A stretch of 64,000 nucleotides of DNA from assembly GCF_014873755.1 (NCBI RefSeq), contig NZ_JADBEG010000001.1, forward strand, positions 5,439,501 to 5,503,500, given 5' to 3'. The stretch is from Amycolatopsis lexingtonensis. GTDB lineage: Bacteria; Actinomycetota; Actinomycetes; Mycobacteriales; Pseudonocardiaceae. How positions within the stretch are numbered: the first letter of the stretch is position 1; every line of letters starts with the position of its first letter. Shown one piece after another: positions 42,661 through 54,302 of the stretch. The notes beneath the pieces are model-generated. The model made no database searches and was not told where the DNA came from. It worked only from the letters and a program-made list of their open reading frames with translations. A program made the translations under genes and the position numbers.

Positions 42661-43364
42661 CAGGCGGTTTCCCCCGGCTTCTCCGACGGCGGTTCTTCGT
42701 CCCGGATCTCGGCGAGCAGCCGGGTCACCTCGTCCATCATGACCTTGGTGACCTCACGCAGCTTGGACGCGCTGCGGACGCTGCCTTCGCGGTAGACCGA
42801 CAGGTCGAGCGGGTCGCCGACGCGGTGGGTGATGGTCTTGCGCGGGAACGGCTTGAACTTCTTGGTGTAGCCGTTGAAGAGCTGGCTGGTGCCCCAGCGG
42901 GCGATGGGGATCACGGGGACGTCGTTCTGGATCGCGAGCCGCGCGGCGCCGGTGAAGGACTCCTTCGGCCAGCCGGCCGGGTCCTTGGTGATGGTGCCCT
43001 CGGGGTAGATCACGACGACCTTGCCCGCCTGCAGCGCCTCGTGCGCGGCCTTGAGACTGTCCCCGGCGGCGGCCGACCCGCGCGAGACGGGGATCTGCCC
43101 CGAGCCGACGAAGATCTTCCCGAAGATCGGGGTCCGGGTCAGGCTCTCCTTGCCGAGGAACCGCGGCACCCGCTTCGCCCGGTGCACGAAGACGGCGTCG
43201 ACGACCGGGTCGAGGTGCGAGATGTGGTTCAGCACGAGCAGCGCGGGCCCCTGCCGCGGCACCTTCTCGTCCCCGACGTAGACCCGCCGCGCGATCCCGG
43301 TGATCGGGTAGAACAGTACGGCGGCGAGCCCCACCCAGAAGCCACCCTTTTCACGCCGGGCCAC
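42660..43364 (-). CDS. plsC: 1-acyl-glycerol-3-phosphate acyltransferase
   Basis: This 234-residue protein starts at GTG 43364, chosen because ggaggagg lies five bases upstream; a GTG at 43379 would add five residues without a good site. Acyltransferase blocks: NHISHLDPV (HX4D), [25 protein letters not shown] and [10 protein letters not shown]. It acylates lysophosphatidate in phospholipid synthesis. A hydrophobic N-terminal segment ([16 protein letters not shown]) probably binds the membrane. It is cotranscribed with gpsA, which supplies the precursor. Confidence 0.92.
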   Translation of the reverse strand: MARREKGGFWVGLAAVLFYPITGIARRVYVGDEKVPRQGPALLVLNHISHLDPVVDAVFVHRAKRVPRFLGKESLTRTPIFGKIFVGSGQIPVSRGSAAAGDSLKAAHEALQAGKVVVIYPEGTITKDPAGWPKESFTGAARLAIQNDVPVIPIARWGTSQLFNGYTKKFKPFPRKTITHRVGDPLDLSVYREGSVRSASKLREVTKVMMDEVTRLLAEIRDEEPPSEKPGETA

Positions 43365-43546
43365 GATCTCCTCCTCCACGTCTCACGTCCGGTGCTGATC
43401 CTGCCGCGCCGGGGTCGGGGCAGTCCAGGGAGGGTGCGTTCAACCGGCGGCGAGGCGGTCCGGGCCGGCTGGGCGCCCTGGTCCGGGGCCGGACGCCAGG
43501 GCCCCGGCAAAGGTGCTGCGGCTCGCTCGGCGGCGGCTTCGCCGAC

Positions 43547-43599
43547 GTCTTGAATGACTCATTCAGGTCTTCCGAGGTCCTGAATGAGTCATTCAAGAC
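43547..43599. repeat. 53-bp nested palindrome (family A, copy 2)
   Basis: It has the same 21-bp perfect arms and length as copies 1 and 3; the variable arm base is C in the left arm and G in the right, so pairing is kept. It lies upstream of both flanking genes. Confidence 0.88.
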
Positions 43600-43647
43600 A
43601 CCACCGGCCCACCCGTCACGAGGATCGCCGAGCCCACCACCCCCGAG

Positions 43648-43677
43648 TTGTCCACAACTGCCCTCACCTGTGGACAA
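43648..43677. promoter_or_regulatory. Inverted pair of DnaA-box sequences
   Basis: TTGTCCACA (43648-43656) and TGTGGACAA (43669-43677), spacer 12 bases, layout identical to 29716-29745 with an unrelated spacer. It ends 50 bases before the cofC start, where it could affect transcription. Confidence 0.65.
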
Positions 43678-43727
43678 CCCGCCCCACTCCCCGACACCAG
43701 CCCGACCTTTCCGGTAAAGATGGACAC

Positions 43728-44348
43728 GTGGACGTAGACCTGGTCGTGCCGATGAAACACCCCCGCGACGGCAAGTCGCGGCTGCGTGGCGCGGTCGAAC
43801 CGGACCACCACCCGGCCCTGGTACTGGCCCTCGCCGCCGACACGCTCGCCGCCGTCGTCTCGGCCGGGCGGGTGCGGCGCGTCCTGCTCGTCGCCGCCGA
43901 CCCCGAGGCCGTCCGGGAACTCGCGGAACTCGGCGTCGAAATCATCCGCGAACCCCCGCACGGAGGTCTCAACGAAGCTTTCCGCCACGGCGAAGCCCAG
44001 CTCCGCAAGGACGACCCCGCGGCCATAGTGGGCGCCCTCCAAGCCGACCTCCCCGCCCTGCGCGCCGGCGACCTGACCGAGGCGATCACCGAAGCGGCCG
44101 GGAACCGGGCCTTCGTCGCCGACCGGCAGGGCACCGGCACCACCCTCCTGCTCTCCGCGCCGGGTGCTCCGCTCGAGCCGCGGTTCGGGCTGGGGTCGGC
44201 GGCCGCGCACCGCCGGTCCGGGGCCGTTCCCCTGCGGGCGCCGCTCGCCACCCTCCGCAGCGACGTCGACACCGCGGACGATCTTGCCCACGTCCGCGCG
44301 CTGGGTGTCGGAAAACACACGGCGGAAGCGTGTGCGGGACCGCGCTGA
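43728..44348 (+). CDS. cofC: Phospholactate/PEP guanylyltransferase (F420 synthesis)
   Basis: This 206-residue protein starts at GTG 43728. CofC/FbiD features: VDLVVPMKHPRDGKSRL (nucleotide-binding Lys), AADTLAAVVSAG, GLNEAFRHG, ALQADLPALRAGDL and the final TLRSDVDTADDL. It activates phosphoenolpyruvate (or 2-phospholactate) with GTP for coenzyme F420. In mycobacteria the homologue FbiD, next to ppk and gpsA as here, uses PEP; I infer the same substrate. Confidence 0.92.
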   Translation: MDVDLVVPMKHPRDGKSRLRGAVEPDHHPALVLALAADTLAAVVSAGRVRRVLLVAADPEAVRELAELGVEIIREPPHGGLNEAFRHGEAQLRKDDPAAIVGALQADLPALRAGDLTEAITEAAGNRAFVADRQGTGTTLLLSAPGAPLEPRFGLGSAAAHRRSGAVPLRAPLATLRSDVDTADDLAHVRALGVGKHTAEACAGPR

Positions 44349-44403
44349 GCTGTTCATCTGACCTTCACCACGCCCTGCGCAATTCCGCGTGGCTTGGTGA
44401 AGA

Positions 44404-46767
44404 ATGGGGGCCGTGAGCACAGACGACGGCGGCACGCCCGCACCGCGGAGGCGACGGAACCCGGCAAGCGGATCTTCGGAGACGGCGAAGAAAACCACCA
44501 GCCGGGCGAGCACGGCCAAGAAGGTCCCGTCGAAGGCCACCGCACGCGACACCGCCGCCCGGGCCACCGCCGGGAAACCCCGGGAGCGCAAGGCCACCCC
44601 GGCGACCACCCGCCGCCGCAGCGCTTCGCACGGCAACGGGCGCAACGCCGAGGAGTTCCGCTCCGTGCCGTCGGCGCCGCCCGCGGTCACCGCCGCGCCG
44701 GCCGCCGTCGAGACGCTGCCGGACGACCGGTACTTCAACCGCGAGCTGTCGTGGCAGGACTTCAACGCGCGGGTGCTCGCGCTGGCCGAGGACGAGTCGC
44801 AGCCGCTGCTGGAGCGGACGAAGTTCCTCGCCATCTTCGCGTCCAATCTGGACGAGTTCTACATGGTCCGCGTCGCCGGCCTGAAGCGCCGCGACGAGAC
44901 CGGCCTGCTGGTGCGCAGCGCGGACGGGCTCACCCCGCGCGAGCAGCTCGGCTACATCGCCAAGCGCAACCAGGACCTGGTCGAGCGCCAGACCGGCGCC
45001 TTCGAAAAGCACCTGCGCCCGCAGCTGGCCGAGCACGACATCCACATCGTCGGCTGGGCCGACCTGCCCGGCGCCGACCAGCTGCGGCTGTCGAGCTACT
45101 TCTCCGAGCAGATCTTCCCGGTGCTGACGCCGCTGGCCGTCGACCCGGCGCACCCGTTCCCGTACATCTCGGGCCTGTCGCTCAACCTCGCGGTCACCGT
45201 CCGGGACCCGGAGGGCGGCACCGAGCGGTTCGCCAGGGTGAAGGTGCCGAGCAACGTGCCGCGGCTGATGCGCGTCGAAACCGACCGCGCCAGCCGCACC
45301 GCGACCTTCCTGCCGCTCGAGGAGCTCATCGCCGCGCACCTCGGCGAGCTGTTCACCGGCATGGACGTCACCGAGCACCACGTCTTCCGCGTCACCCGCA
45401 ACGCCGACTTCGAGGTCGACGAAGACCGCGACGAAGACCTGCTGCAGGCCCTCGAGCGCGAGCTGGCGCAGCGCCGGTTCGGGCCGCCGGTCCGGCTCGA
45501 GGTCGCGCAGGACATGAGCGAGCACATGCTCGAGCTGCTGCTGCGCGAGCTGGACGTCGACCCGGCGGACGTCGTCGAGGTGCCCGGCCTGCTGGACCTG
45601 ACCTGCCTGCACCAGCTGTCCGGTGTGGACCGCAAGGAGCTCAAGGACCGGCCGTTCGTGCCGGCGACGCACCCGGCGTTCGGCGAGCGGGAGACGCCGA
45701 AGAGCGTCTTCGCCACGCTGCGCGAGGGCGACGTGCTGGTGCACCACCCGTACGACTCGTTCTCCACCAGCGTGCAGCGGTTCATCGAGCAGGCGGCGGC
45801 CGACTCGAAGGTGCTCGCGATCAAGCAGACGCTGTACCGGACCTCGGGCGACTCCCCGATCGTCGACGCGCTGATCGACGCGGCCGAGGCAGGCAAGCAG
45901 GTCGTCGCGCTGGTCGAGATCAAGGCGCGGTTCGACGAGCAGGCCAACATCACCTGGGCGCGGACGCTGGAACGCGCGGGCGTGCACGTCGTGTACGGCC
46001 TGGTCGGGCTGAAGACGCACTGCAAGGTGTCGATGATCGTGCGCCAGGAGGGCTCGACGATCCGGCGCTACTGCCACATCGGCACCGGCAACTACAACCC
46101 GAAGACCGCGCGGCTCTACGAGGACATCGGCCTGTTCACCGCCGACCCGAGCATCGGCGCGGACGTCACCGACCTGTTCAACGTGCTCACCGGCTACTCC
46201 CGCCAGGACACCTACCGGACGATCCTCACGTCGCCGCACGGCATCCGCCGGGGCATCGTCCGCGCGATCGGCGAAGAGATCGAGCTGGCGCGGGCCGGGC
46301 AGCAGGCCGGGATCCGGATCAAGTGCAACTCGCTGGTCGACGAGCAGGTCATCGACGCGCTCTACCACGCGTCGCAGGCCGGGGTGCCGGTCGAGATCGT
46401 GGTGCGCGGCATCTGCACGCTCAAGCCCGGCGTCGAAGGGCTGTCGGAGAACATCCACGTCCGGTCGATCCTGGGCCGGTTCCTGGAGCACTCGCGGGTC
46501 TTCCACTTCCGCGCGGGCGGCACGCACTGGATCGGCAGCGCGGACATGATGCACCGGAACCTGGACCGGCGGATCGAGGCGCTGGTGCGGGTGAAGGACC
46601 CGAAGCTGACCCGGCAGCTCGACGACATCTTCGACTCGGCGCTCGATCCGGCGACGCGCTGCTGGGTGCTGACCGACAGCGGCGAGTGGGCGCCGTTCCC
46701 GGCGGACGGCTCGCGGGTGCGTGACCACCAGCTGGAGCTGGCGAAGCTGCACGGGGCCGCCGGATGA
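44404..46767 (+). CDS. ppk: Polyphosphate kinase 1
   Basis: This protein has 787 residues from ATG 44404 (GTG 44413 also possible). The first about 90 residues are a basic Lys/Arg/Ala/Thr-rich extension absent from E. coli PPK. The catalytic core follows: [53 protein letters not shown] and the phospho-His region [19 protein letters not shown], then [13 protein letters not shown]. It makes polyphosphate from ATP reversibly. Its stop overlaps the mutT1 start (ATGA), a pairing also found in mycobacteria. Confidence 0.97.
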   Translation: MGAVSTDDGGTPAPRRRRNPASGSSETAKKTTSRASTAKKVPSKATARDTAARATAGKPRERKATPATTRRRSASHGNGRNAEEFRSVPSAPPAVTAAPAAVETLPDDRYFNRELSWQDFNARVLALAEDESQPLLERTKFLAIFASNLDEFYMVRVAGLKRRDETGLLVRSADGLTPREQLGYIAKRNQDLVERQTGAFEKHLRPQLAEHDIHIVGWADLPGADQLRLSSYFSEQIFPVLTPLAVDPAHPFPYISGLSLNLAVTVRDPEGGTERFARVKVPSNVPRLMRVETDRASRTATFLPLEELIAAHLGELFTGMDVTEHHVFRVTRNADFEVDEDRDEDLLQALERELAQRRFGPPVRLEVAQDMSEHMLELLLRELDVDPADVVEVPGLLDLTCLHQLSGVDRKELKDRPFVPATHPAFGERETPKSVFATLREGDVLVHHPYDSFSTSVQRFIEQAAADSKVLAIKQTLYRTSGDSPIVDALIDAAEAGKQVVALVEIKARFDEQANITWARTLERAGVHVVYGLVGLKTHCKVSMIVRQEGSTIRRYCHIGTGNYNPKTARLYEDIGLFTADPSIGADVTDLFNVLTGYSRQDTYRTILTSPHGIRRGIVRAIGEEIELARAGQQAGIRIKCNSLVDEQVIDALYHASQAGVPVEIVVRGICTLKPGVEGLSENIHVRSILGRFLEHSRVFHFRAGGTHWIGSADMMHRNLDRRIEALVRVKDPKLTRQLDDIFDSALDPATRCWVLTDSGEWAPFPADGSRVRDHQLELAKLHGAAG

Positions 46768-47717
46768 CCCACGAGGTACGGGCGGCCGGCGCGGTGCTGT
46801 GGCGCGTCGCCGGCGGGGTGACCGAGGTCGCCCTGGTCCACCGCCCGCGGTACGACGACTGGTCGCTGCCGAAGGGGAAGCTCGACGCGGGCGAGACGAT
46901 CGCCGAGGCCGCCGTCCGCGAAGTACGCGAGGAGACCGGGTTCGCCGCGGTCCTGGGCCGGTACGTGGCGCGCACGACCTACGCGGTGCCGTCGCGCACC
47001 GGGTCCGGGACGGTGCCGAAGACGGTCGACTACTTCGCCGCGGAAGCGGTTTCCGGCGAGTTCGCGGCGAACGACGAGGTCGACGAGCTGCGCTGGCTCG
47101 CCCCGCAGGCCGCGGAAAAGCTGCTGACGCGGCCGGGGGACGTGCGCGTGCTGCGGGCGTTCTGCGAGCTGCCCGTCGGCCTGTCGACGGTGTTGCTGGT
47201 GCGGCACGCGAAGGCGGGCAAGCGCGACGAGTGGACCGGCGACGACGACCTGCGCCCGCTTTCCGAAGCGGGCCAGCGGCAGGCGGCCGGGCTCCGGCGC
47301 GTGCTGGCGCTGTTCGGGCCCGCCCGGGTGCTGTCCGCGCCGCGGCTGCGGTGCGTGCAGACGGTGCACGGGATCGCGGACGACCTCGGCGCCGAAGTCC
47401 GGCACGAACCGCTGTTCTCCGAGGAGGGCTACTGGCCCGACCCGGTGCTCGGCGTGGCGCGGCTGCTGGCCGTGGCCGGCGACGCCGGGACGCCGGTGGT
47501 GTGCAGCCAGGGCGGCGTGATCCCGGACCTGGTGAGCGCGCTGGCCGACCGCGACGGCGTGGAGCTTTCCGCCGCGCGCGGCGGGGTCGTGCCCAGCAAG
47601 AAGGGCTCGTTCTGGGTCCTGTCGTTCCGCCCGCCGACGGCCGAGGAAGGCCCGCTGCTCCTGGCGGCGGACTACTACCCGAGCGCGCTTCCCGCGCCGG
47701 CGCCCACTCGCTCCTGA
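46764..47717 (+). CDS. mutT1: NUDIX hydrolase fused to histidine phosphatase
   Basis: This 317-residue protein starts at ATG 46764, coupled to ppk. The N-terminal NUDIX domain has the full box ([20 protein letters not shown]). The C-terminal domain (about 145-310) is a histidine phosphatase with the phospho-His in [19 protein letters not shown]. This is the MutT1 architecture, which converts 8-oxo-(d)GTP to the monophosphate and can also act on dinucleoside polyphosphates. It is probably involved in nucleotide sanitising. Confidence 0.95.
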   Translation: MTHEVRAAGAVLWRVAGGVTEVALVHRPRYDDWSLPKGKLDAGETIAEAAVREVREETGFAAVLGRYVARTTYAVPSRTGSGTVPKTVDYFAAEAVSGEFAANDEVDELRWLAPQAAEKLLTRPGDVRVLRAFCELPVGLSTVLLVRHAKAGKRDEWTGDDDLRPLSEAGQRQAAGLRRVLALFGPARVLSAPRLRCVQTVHGIADDLGAEVRHEPLFSEEGYWPDPVLGVARLLAVAGDAGTPVVCSQGGVIPDLVSALADRDGVELSAARGGVVPSKKGSFWVLSFRPPTAEEGPLLLAADYYPSALPAPAPTRS

Positions 47718-47796
47718 CTCGGGGCCGGACAACGAGACAGCGTCCTGACAGTAGATCTTGGTGTACTGGTCCCGGGTCCCGCTGGGCTGCGCCGGG

Positions 47797-50607
47797 CTAG
47801 GGGTACGGCGCATCCCCGGGCGAGGGCTCGTCTGTCGGCACCGTGGCCAGCAGGGCTTGGATCTCCGTGACCCGGGGGTCGCCGAGGCGCTGGCTCACGG
47901 TCAGCGCCTCGGTCCAGTGTCCCCCTGCCTCGCGGCCGCGGCCGGTTCGCTGTTTGAGCCGGCCCAGGGTGATCTGGACGTCGATGGTGCCGTAGTCGGC
48001 GTTCAGCTCTTTCAGCTCGGCGAGCGCGTCGAGTCCCGCCTTCTCCGCTTCGTCGTGTCTTCCCGCCCCGGCGAGCGCTTCGGCGACGTTCCCTAGGGCG
48101 AGCGCCGCGTGGTAGCGGTCGCCCAGCTCGGCGAAGGCTTCGTGCGCGGCCTCGGCGGCTTCGGCCGCGTGGTCGTAGTCGTGCAGGCCGATGCGGCTGG
48201 CGCTGACGTTCAGCAGCGCGTGCGGGACGAAGGTGCGCTGCCCGTGGTCGCGCGCGAGGTGGACGGCTTGGAGGGCGTAGCGCTCGGCTTCCGCGTACTC
48301 GGCGCGGACGTAGTAGGCGCCGGCGAGGTTCGACAGGATCGCCACGGCCAGCGCGGTGCCACCGCCGGACTCCGAGGCCGCGCGGGCCTCCTCCAGCGCT
48401 TCCAGCGCCTGGTCGGGCTGGAGCGTGCGCAGGTAGGCCGAGCCGAGGTTGTTGGCGCTGTACTGGAGACCGGTGTTGTCGCCGGCGTCGCGGGTGACGG
48501 CGACCGCCGCGCGCGCGGTGGTGATCCAGTCGTCGCGGTCGTGGCGTTCGGCGAAGAAGCCGCGCAGGAGCCACGCGAGCTTCCAGGCGTGGGCGGTCCA
48601 GCCGCGGTCGGCGGCGATGCCGACCAGCGCGGTGAGGGCCGGCCGTTCCGTGGCGTACCAGGCGATCGTCTGCTCGTGCTGGGTGAAGTGGACGGCGGGC
48701 ACCGGCGGCGGGCCGAGGGTGATGTCCTCGGTGAGCAGGTCGGGGCGGACGAGCTTGTTCGCCTCCGCGACCGTGGCGAGGTACCAGTCGAGGAGCCGGC
48801 GCAGCGCGGCTTCGCGGTCGTCCGCCGTCGTTTCGGATTCGACGAGTTCCGCGGCGTAGACGCGCAGGAGGTCGTGGAACTGGTAGCGGTCGGTGCCGGG
48901 CTGGTTGAGCAGGTGCGCGGCGGCGAGCTGGTCGGCGAGTTCGCGGGCTTCACGCAGGTTGGCACCGGCGAGCGCGGCGGCCGCGGACAGGCTGAAGCCG
49001 TGGCCGGGGTGCAGGCCGAGCAGCCGGAAGAACCGCGCGGCGGCCGGGCGGAGGGCCTTGTAGGACCAGGAGAACGCGGCGCGGAGGTCGGTGCCGGCGT
49101 CCTGCGGGTCGCGCAGGGTGTCCAGGCGCAGCCGCTGGTCGCGGAGTTCTTCGACGATCCCGGCGAGCGAAACGCCGGGAAAGCGGGAAGCGCGTTCTCC
49201 GGCCAGCGCGAGCGCGAGCGGCAGGCGCCCGCAGAGCTGGACGAGTTCGGCGACGGCATCGGGTTCGGCGGCCAGGCGCCGCGGGCCGACGCTGCCGGCG
49301 AGCAGCGCGGCGGCGTCCCCGTCGTCGAAGGACCGTAGCGCGATGCGGCGGGCGCCGTCGCGCGCGACGAGGCCCCGCAACTGGTTTCGGCTGGTCACGA
49401 CGACGAGGTTCCCGGAACCGGGCAGCAACGGGCGGACCTGGTCGGCGTCGCGGGCGTTGTCGAGCAGCATCAGCGTGCGGCTGCCGTCGAGCCGGCTGCG
49501 CAGCAGGGCCGAGCGTTCCTCCACTGTGGAAGGCACGGACTCGGGCGGGACGCCGAGGGCGCGGAGGAAGCCGGCGAGCGCGGCGTCCGGCGTGACGGGG
49601 GTGCCCGCGGAGTGGCCGCGCAGGTCGAGGAACAGCTGGCCGCCGGGGAAGCGATCGCGGACGCGGTGCGACCAGTGCACGGCCAGCGACGTCTTCCCGA
49701 CCCCGGCGGTGCCTTCGATGACGACGATGCCGGAGGCGCCGCCGGGCGGCAGCCGGTCGAGCTCGGCGAGTTCGGCACCGCGGCCGGTGAAGCCGGCGAC
49801 GTCGAAGGGCAGCTGCCGCGGCACGGTGGGCACGGCGGGCCCGGCGTCGGCGGCGAGCAGTTCGGCGTGCAGGCGCCGCAGGTCTTCACCGGGTTCGACA
49901 CCGAGTTCGTCGGCCAGCAGCGCGCGCAGGTTGGCGTAGCGCGCGAGTGCTTCGGCGCGGCGCCCGGACCGGGCGAGGGCACGGACCAGCCGTTCCCACA
50001 ACGACTCCCGCAGCGGGTGCTGGGCGACGAGGTCGGTCAGCTCGGCGACGAGCCGCGCGTCGGGGACCAGCCCGGTGTCGAGGTCGATGCGCTGCTCCAC
50101 GGCGAAGAGGTGCCGTTCGGTGAGCAGCGGCTCCCATTCGGCGGCGAGCGCGGGCGAACCGACGCCTTCCAGCGGCGTCCCGCCCCAGGTGGCGAGCGCG
50201 GCGGTGAGCAGCGCCCGCCGCTGCGCGGGATCGGTCGTGGCGGCGGCTTGGTCGAGGGCGCGCAGGAACCGCAGCGCGTCCACCCGGGACGGGTCGACGA
50301 CCAGCCGGTAGCCGTCCGGTTCGGTGACGACGGTGTCCTCGCCGCAGAGCCGGCGCAGGCGCATGACGTAGGTCTGCAGGCTGCCCCGGATGTGCGCGGG
50401 CGGCGTCTCGCCCCAGACCCCGCGCGCGAGCGCGTCGATCGACACCAGCCGGCCCGCGGCGAGGGCGAGGGTGGCGAGCAGCGCGCGCTGGCGGGAACTG
50501 GTCAGCACGACCGGGGAACCGCCGACGAGCACCTGGAACGGGCCGAGCAGCCGGATGTCGATGGTGGTCGCCCCCAGGTTAGCCGTCGCGCGCCGCCGGG
50601 CCCGCAC
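47797..50607 (-). CDS. SARP-type regulator with NB-ARC and TPR domains (AfsR-like)
   Basis: The protein has 936 residues from GTG 50607; another start is possible at 50643, and the family N-terminus (DIRLLGPFQVLVGG) itself has no ATG or GTG beside it. Residues about 15-110 are the OmpR-like DNA-binding domain, 110-260 the bacterial transcriptional activator (BTAD) domain with LRESLWERLVRALARSGRR, about 280-560 an NB-ARC ATPase (IEGTAGVGKTSLAVHW, LMLLDNARDADQVRPLLPG), and 700-930 tetratricopeptide repeats. Large SARPs switch on secondary metabolism or development. No biosynthetic cluster is in the window. It interrupts the mutT1-hupB linkage. Confidence 0.9.
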   Translation of the reverse strand: MRARRRATANLGATTIDIRLLGPFQVLVGGSPVVLTSSRQRALLATLALAAGRLVSIDALARGVWGETPPAHIRGSLQTYVMRLRRLCGEDTVVTEPDGYRLVVDPSRVDALRFLRALDQAAATTDPAQRRALLTAALATWGGTPLEGVGSPALAAEWEPLLTERHLFAVEQRIDLDTGLVPDARLVAELTDLVAQHPLRESLWERLVRALARSGRRAEALARYANLRALLADELGVEPGEDLRRLHAELLAADAGPAVPTVPRQLPFDVAGFTGRGAELAELDRLPPGGASGIVVIEGTAGVGKTSLAVHWSHRVRDRFPGGQLFLDLRGHSAGTPVTPDAALAGFLRALGVPPESVPSTVEERSALLRSRLDGSRTLMLLDNARDADQVRPLLPGSGNLVVVTSRNQLRGLVARDGARRIALRSFDDGDAAALLAGSVGPRRLAAEPDAVAELVQLCGRLPLALALAGERASRFPGVSLAGIVEELRDQRLRLDTLRDPQDAGTDLRAAFSWSYKALRPAAARFFRLLGLHPGHGFSLSAAAALAGANLREARELADQLAAAHLLNQPGTDRYQFHDLLRVYAAELVESETTADDREAALRRLLDWYLATVAEANKLVRPDLLTEDITLGPPPVPAVHFTQHEQTIAWYATERPALTALVGIAADRGWTAHAWKLAWLLRGFFAERHDRDDWITTARAAVAVTRDAGDNTGLQYSANNLGSAYLRTLQPDQALEALEEARAASESGGGTALAVAILSNLAGAYYVRAEYAEAERYALQAVHLARDHGQRTFVPHALLNVSASRIGLHDYDHAAEAAEAAHEAFAELGDRYHAALALGNVAEALAGAGRHDEAEKAGLDALAELKELNADYGTIDVQITLGRLKQRTGRGREAGGHWTEALTVSQRLGDPRVTEIQALLATVPTDEPSPGDAPYP

Positions 50608-50888
50608 CGCACGCGGGCCCCGAGGAACGCAGCGTGGCACCACTCGGCCGGGCGCTCAAGCAACTTTGCGAAATTGAGCGGAACCGGTCCCGGGCGCGGG
50701 GTTGGGCCGGGCGGGTGGGGTGCGGGTCCCGTGCGGGATGGGGAAGTTGGCGGTGAGTGACTTTCGGGAGTGGGCGGGTTCGGGAGCGGGCTTGCGGTTG
50801 CGGGCGCGGGCGGGATCGCTTCTGCCGCACCGGTGCGGGCAGGGTCCGGGCAACGCCGCGCCGGTGCAGTCCACAGCATCCCGCCGAC

Positions 50889-50941
50889 GTCTTGAATGAC
50901 TCATTCAGGTCTTCGGAGGTCCTGAATGAGTCATTCAAGAC
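50889..50941. repeat. 53-bp nested palindrome (family A, copy 3)
   Basis: Perfect 21-bp arms as in copy 2 (C left, G right), with the centre GGTCTTCGGAGGTCC. It lies between two genes on the same (minus) strand, 240 bases beyond the hupB stop and 280 bases upstream of the SARP start. Confidence 0.88.
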
Positions 50942-51060
50942 GTTGGGCGAGCCGATCACGCGCGGCAGAGTGGCCTGGCCGAGCGGCGACAACCCACCCT
51001 CGGCCGGTGCGGCAGGCTCCTGCCGGCCCGGATCGCTCCTGCCGCACCGGCCCGGACATG

Positions 51061-51097
51061 CGGCAGGGCCCCACGCACTTCGCGCGGGGCCCTGCCG
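51061..51097. terminator. Hairpin downstream of hupB
   Basis: CGGCAGGGCCCC and GGGGCCCTGCCG form a perfect 12-bp stem with a 13-base loop, 85 bases beyond the hupB stop. No T run follows, so it may be a terminator or a 3' RNA stabiliser. Confidence 0.55.
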
Positions 51098-51181
51098 GAA
51101 AAGTCGCTCACCTGACCAGAGGTCGCCCCCTGGGGACCCCCTGATTTCACGTTACCGCAGGGGTCCGACAGTTTTCGGAGG

Positions 51182-51874
51182 TCAGCTCTTCTTCGCCGCG
51201 GTCGAGGTCCGCCTGGCCGGGGCTTTCGCCGCGGTCGTCTTCCGGGCCGTGGTCGTCTTCGCCGCGGCGGGCTTCGCCGCCGTGGTCTTGGCCGCGGCCG
51301 GCTTCGCCGCGGCGGTCTTGGCCGCAGCAGGCTTCGCCGCGGTCGTCCTCGCGGCCGGCGCCTTCGCGCGCGTCGTCGTGGTCTTGGCCGCGGCCGCCTT
51401 CGGGGCCGCCGCCCGGGTCCGCGTGGTCGCCGGCTTCGCCGCGGCCGGCTTCGCCGCCGTCGCGCGGGTGCGCGTCGCCGTCGCGCGGGCCGTCGCCGGC
51501 TTGGCCGCCGCCGCGCGCGGGGTGGTCGCGCGCGTTGTCGTGGAGGCTCGCGTGCCAGCCGCCGCGCGCTTCGCCGGCGTCGCCTTGGCCAGCTTCTTCG
51601 CGCCGGAAATGACGTCCTTGAACGTGGTTCCGGCGCGGAACGCCGGCACGTTCGTCTTCTTGACGCGCACGGCCTCGCCGGTGCGGGGGTTCCGGGCCGT
51701 CCGGGCCGCGCGGGCGCGCTTCTCGAACACACCGAAGCCGGTGATGTTGACCTTCTCGCCCTTGTTGACCGTCCGGATGATGATGTCGACCAGACCGTCG
51801 ACCGCCTCGGAAGCGGCCTTCTTGTCGCCCAGGCGCTCCGACAGCGCCTCGATCAGCTGGGCCTTGTTGGCCAT
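51182..51874 (-). CDS. hupB: HU nucleoid protein with long basic tail
   Basis: This 230-residue protein starts at ATG 51874 behind ttggagg. Residues 1-90 are a standard HU fold ([52 protein letters not shown] on the DNA-binding arm). The remaining about 130 residues are Ala/Lys/Thr/Arg-rich repeats of the AAAKTTTAR and KPAAAK kind, similar to histone H1. This two-part form is typical of actinobacterial HupB (HU/Lsr2-like compaction, tail modified by acetylation or methylation). Its place beside leuDC matches mycobacteria. Confidence 0.96.
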   Translation of the reverse strand: MANKAQLIEALSERLGDKKAASEAVDGLVDIIIRTVNKGEKVNITGFGVFEKRARAARTARNPRTGEAVRVKKTNVPAFRAGTTFKDVISGAKKLAKATPAKRAAAGTRASTTTRATTPRAAAAKPATARATATRTRATAAKPAAAKPATTRTRAAAPKAAAAKTTTTRAKAPAARTTAAKPAAAKTAAAKPAAAKTTAAKPAAAKTTTARKTTAAKAPARRTSTAAKKS

Positions 51875-52051
51875 TCCAGTCCTCCAAGAAGGGAGTACCC
51901 GTCCTCGGCCCGGTCGGCCGACCAGCACACGGTATTACCAAGGCAGCACAAATTCCAAACGGCACGCGAACCCTTTCCCTTGCCCCGGGGCGGGTTCCGC
52001 CTCTCGAAGAGAGGCTCGCGAGGGCCGTCCGGCATTGTTCGGAGCGGGCAC

Positions 52052-52093
52052 AAAAAACGGCGGGATCCCTTGCCGCACAAGAGATCCCGCCGT
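52052..52093 (-). terminator. Rho-independent terminator of leuCD
   Basis: ACGGCGGGATC and GATCCCGCCGT form an 11-bp stem with a 15-base loop, followed on the minus strand by six T residues. It begins 9 bases after the leuD stop. Confidence 0.9.
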
Positions 52094-52101
52094 GAAACGA
52101 A

Positions 52102-52704
52102 CTAGCCCGCGGTGATCGGCGTCGTGGTCGGCTTCCAGGACGGGCGGTCACCTTCGAAGGCATCGATCTCACCGGCATGGCGCAACGTGAGAGCGATGTC
52201 GTCGAGGCCCTCCAGCAGCCGCCAGCGGACGTAGTCGTCGATCTGGAAGGGCGCGGTGAAGTCCTTGGCCCGCACGGTCTTGGTCTCGAGGTCGACCGTG
52301 ACCTCCGTGCCGGGCTCGTTCTCGAGCAGCTTCCAGAGCAGTTCGACGTCGTGCTGCTCGCACTGCGCGGCCACCAGGCCGCCCTTGCCGGAGTTGCCGC
52401 GGAAGATGTCGGCGAAGCGAGCGGAGATGACGGCCCGGAAGCCGTAGTCCATCAGCGCCCAGACGGCGTGCTCGCGGGAGGAACCGGTTCCGAAGTCCGG
52501 TCCCGCGACCAGCACGCTGCCGTTCTTGAACGGCTCCTGGTTCAGGATGAAGTCCTCGTTGCCGCGCCAGGCGGCGAACAGGCCGTCTTCGAAGCCGGTC
52601 CGGGTGACCCGCTTGAGGTAGACCGCCGGGATGATCTGGTCGGTGTCCACGTTGGACCGGCGCAGCGGGACGCCGACGCCGGTGTGCTGGGTGAACGGTT
52701 CCAT
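52102..52704 (-). CDS. leuD: 3-isopropylmalate dehydratase small subunit
   Basis: This 200-residue protein completes LeuCD, which isomerises 2- to 3-isopropylmalate in leucine synthesis. Motifs: [37 protein letters not shown] and [13 protein letters not shown] 52704 has gaggag upstream. It is 21 bases downstream of leuC on the same strand, ending in a strong terminator. Confidence 0.97.
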   Translation of the reverse strand: MEPFTQHTGVGVPLRRSNVDTDQIIPAVYLKRVTRTGFEDGLFAAWRGNEDFILNQEPFKNGSVLVAGPDFGTGSSREHAVWALMDYGFRAVISARFADIFRGNSGKGGLVAAQCEQHDVELLWKLLENEPGTEVTVDLETKTVRAKDFTAPFQIDDYVRWRLLEGLDDIALTLRHAGEIDAFEGDRPSWKPTTTPITAG

Positions 52705-52725
52705 GGTGGGAGCTCCTCGGGTGGG

Positions 52726-54159
<1,434 letters not shown>

Positions 54160-54302
54160 CTCCGGCTCCTTCCACGGTTCGACGTCGGAACTCGGGCGCG
54201 CACCGGCGGAACGGATGCGAGCCGCGAAGGAAGGGCGCAGCTCGAGTTCAGGGTTTTCCCAGATGCTGGACTTCCCAAAGTGCGGGACGCTAGTATCGGG
54301 TC

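Larger units (their letters stand above)
43365..43727. other. Divergent intergenic region, plsC/cofC
   Basis: About 360 bases without a gene contain promoters for both operons, a family A palindrome (43547-43599) and an inverted DnaA-box pair (43648-43677). The repeat lies between divergent starts, so it cannot act only as a terminator here. Confidence 0.55.
50608..51181. other. 574-bp intergenic region between SARP and hupB
   Basis: No gene seen. It holds the SARP promoter region, a family A palindrome (50889-50941), several GC-rich inverted segments built on GCGGCAGG/CCTGCCGC, and a strong hairpin (51061-51097) downstream of hupB. Confidence 0.5.

Noticed and set aside
47797..50607. Secondary-metabolite gene cluster around the SARP
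   Set aside because: No synthase, NRPS, terpene or tailoring genes lie in the window; neighbours are housekeeping genes.
51182..51500. Tandem DNA repeat in the hupB 3' part
   Set aside because: The repetition follows the Ala/Lys/Thr tail codons and is normal for actinobacterial HupB.
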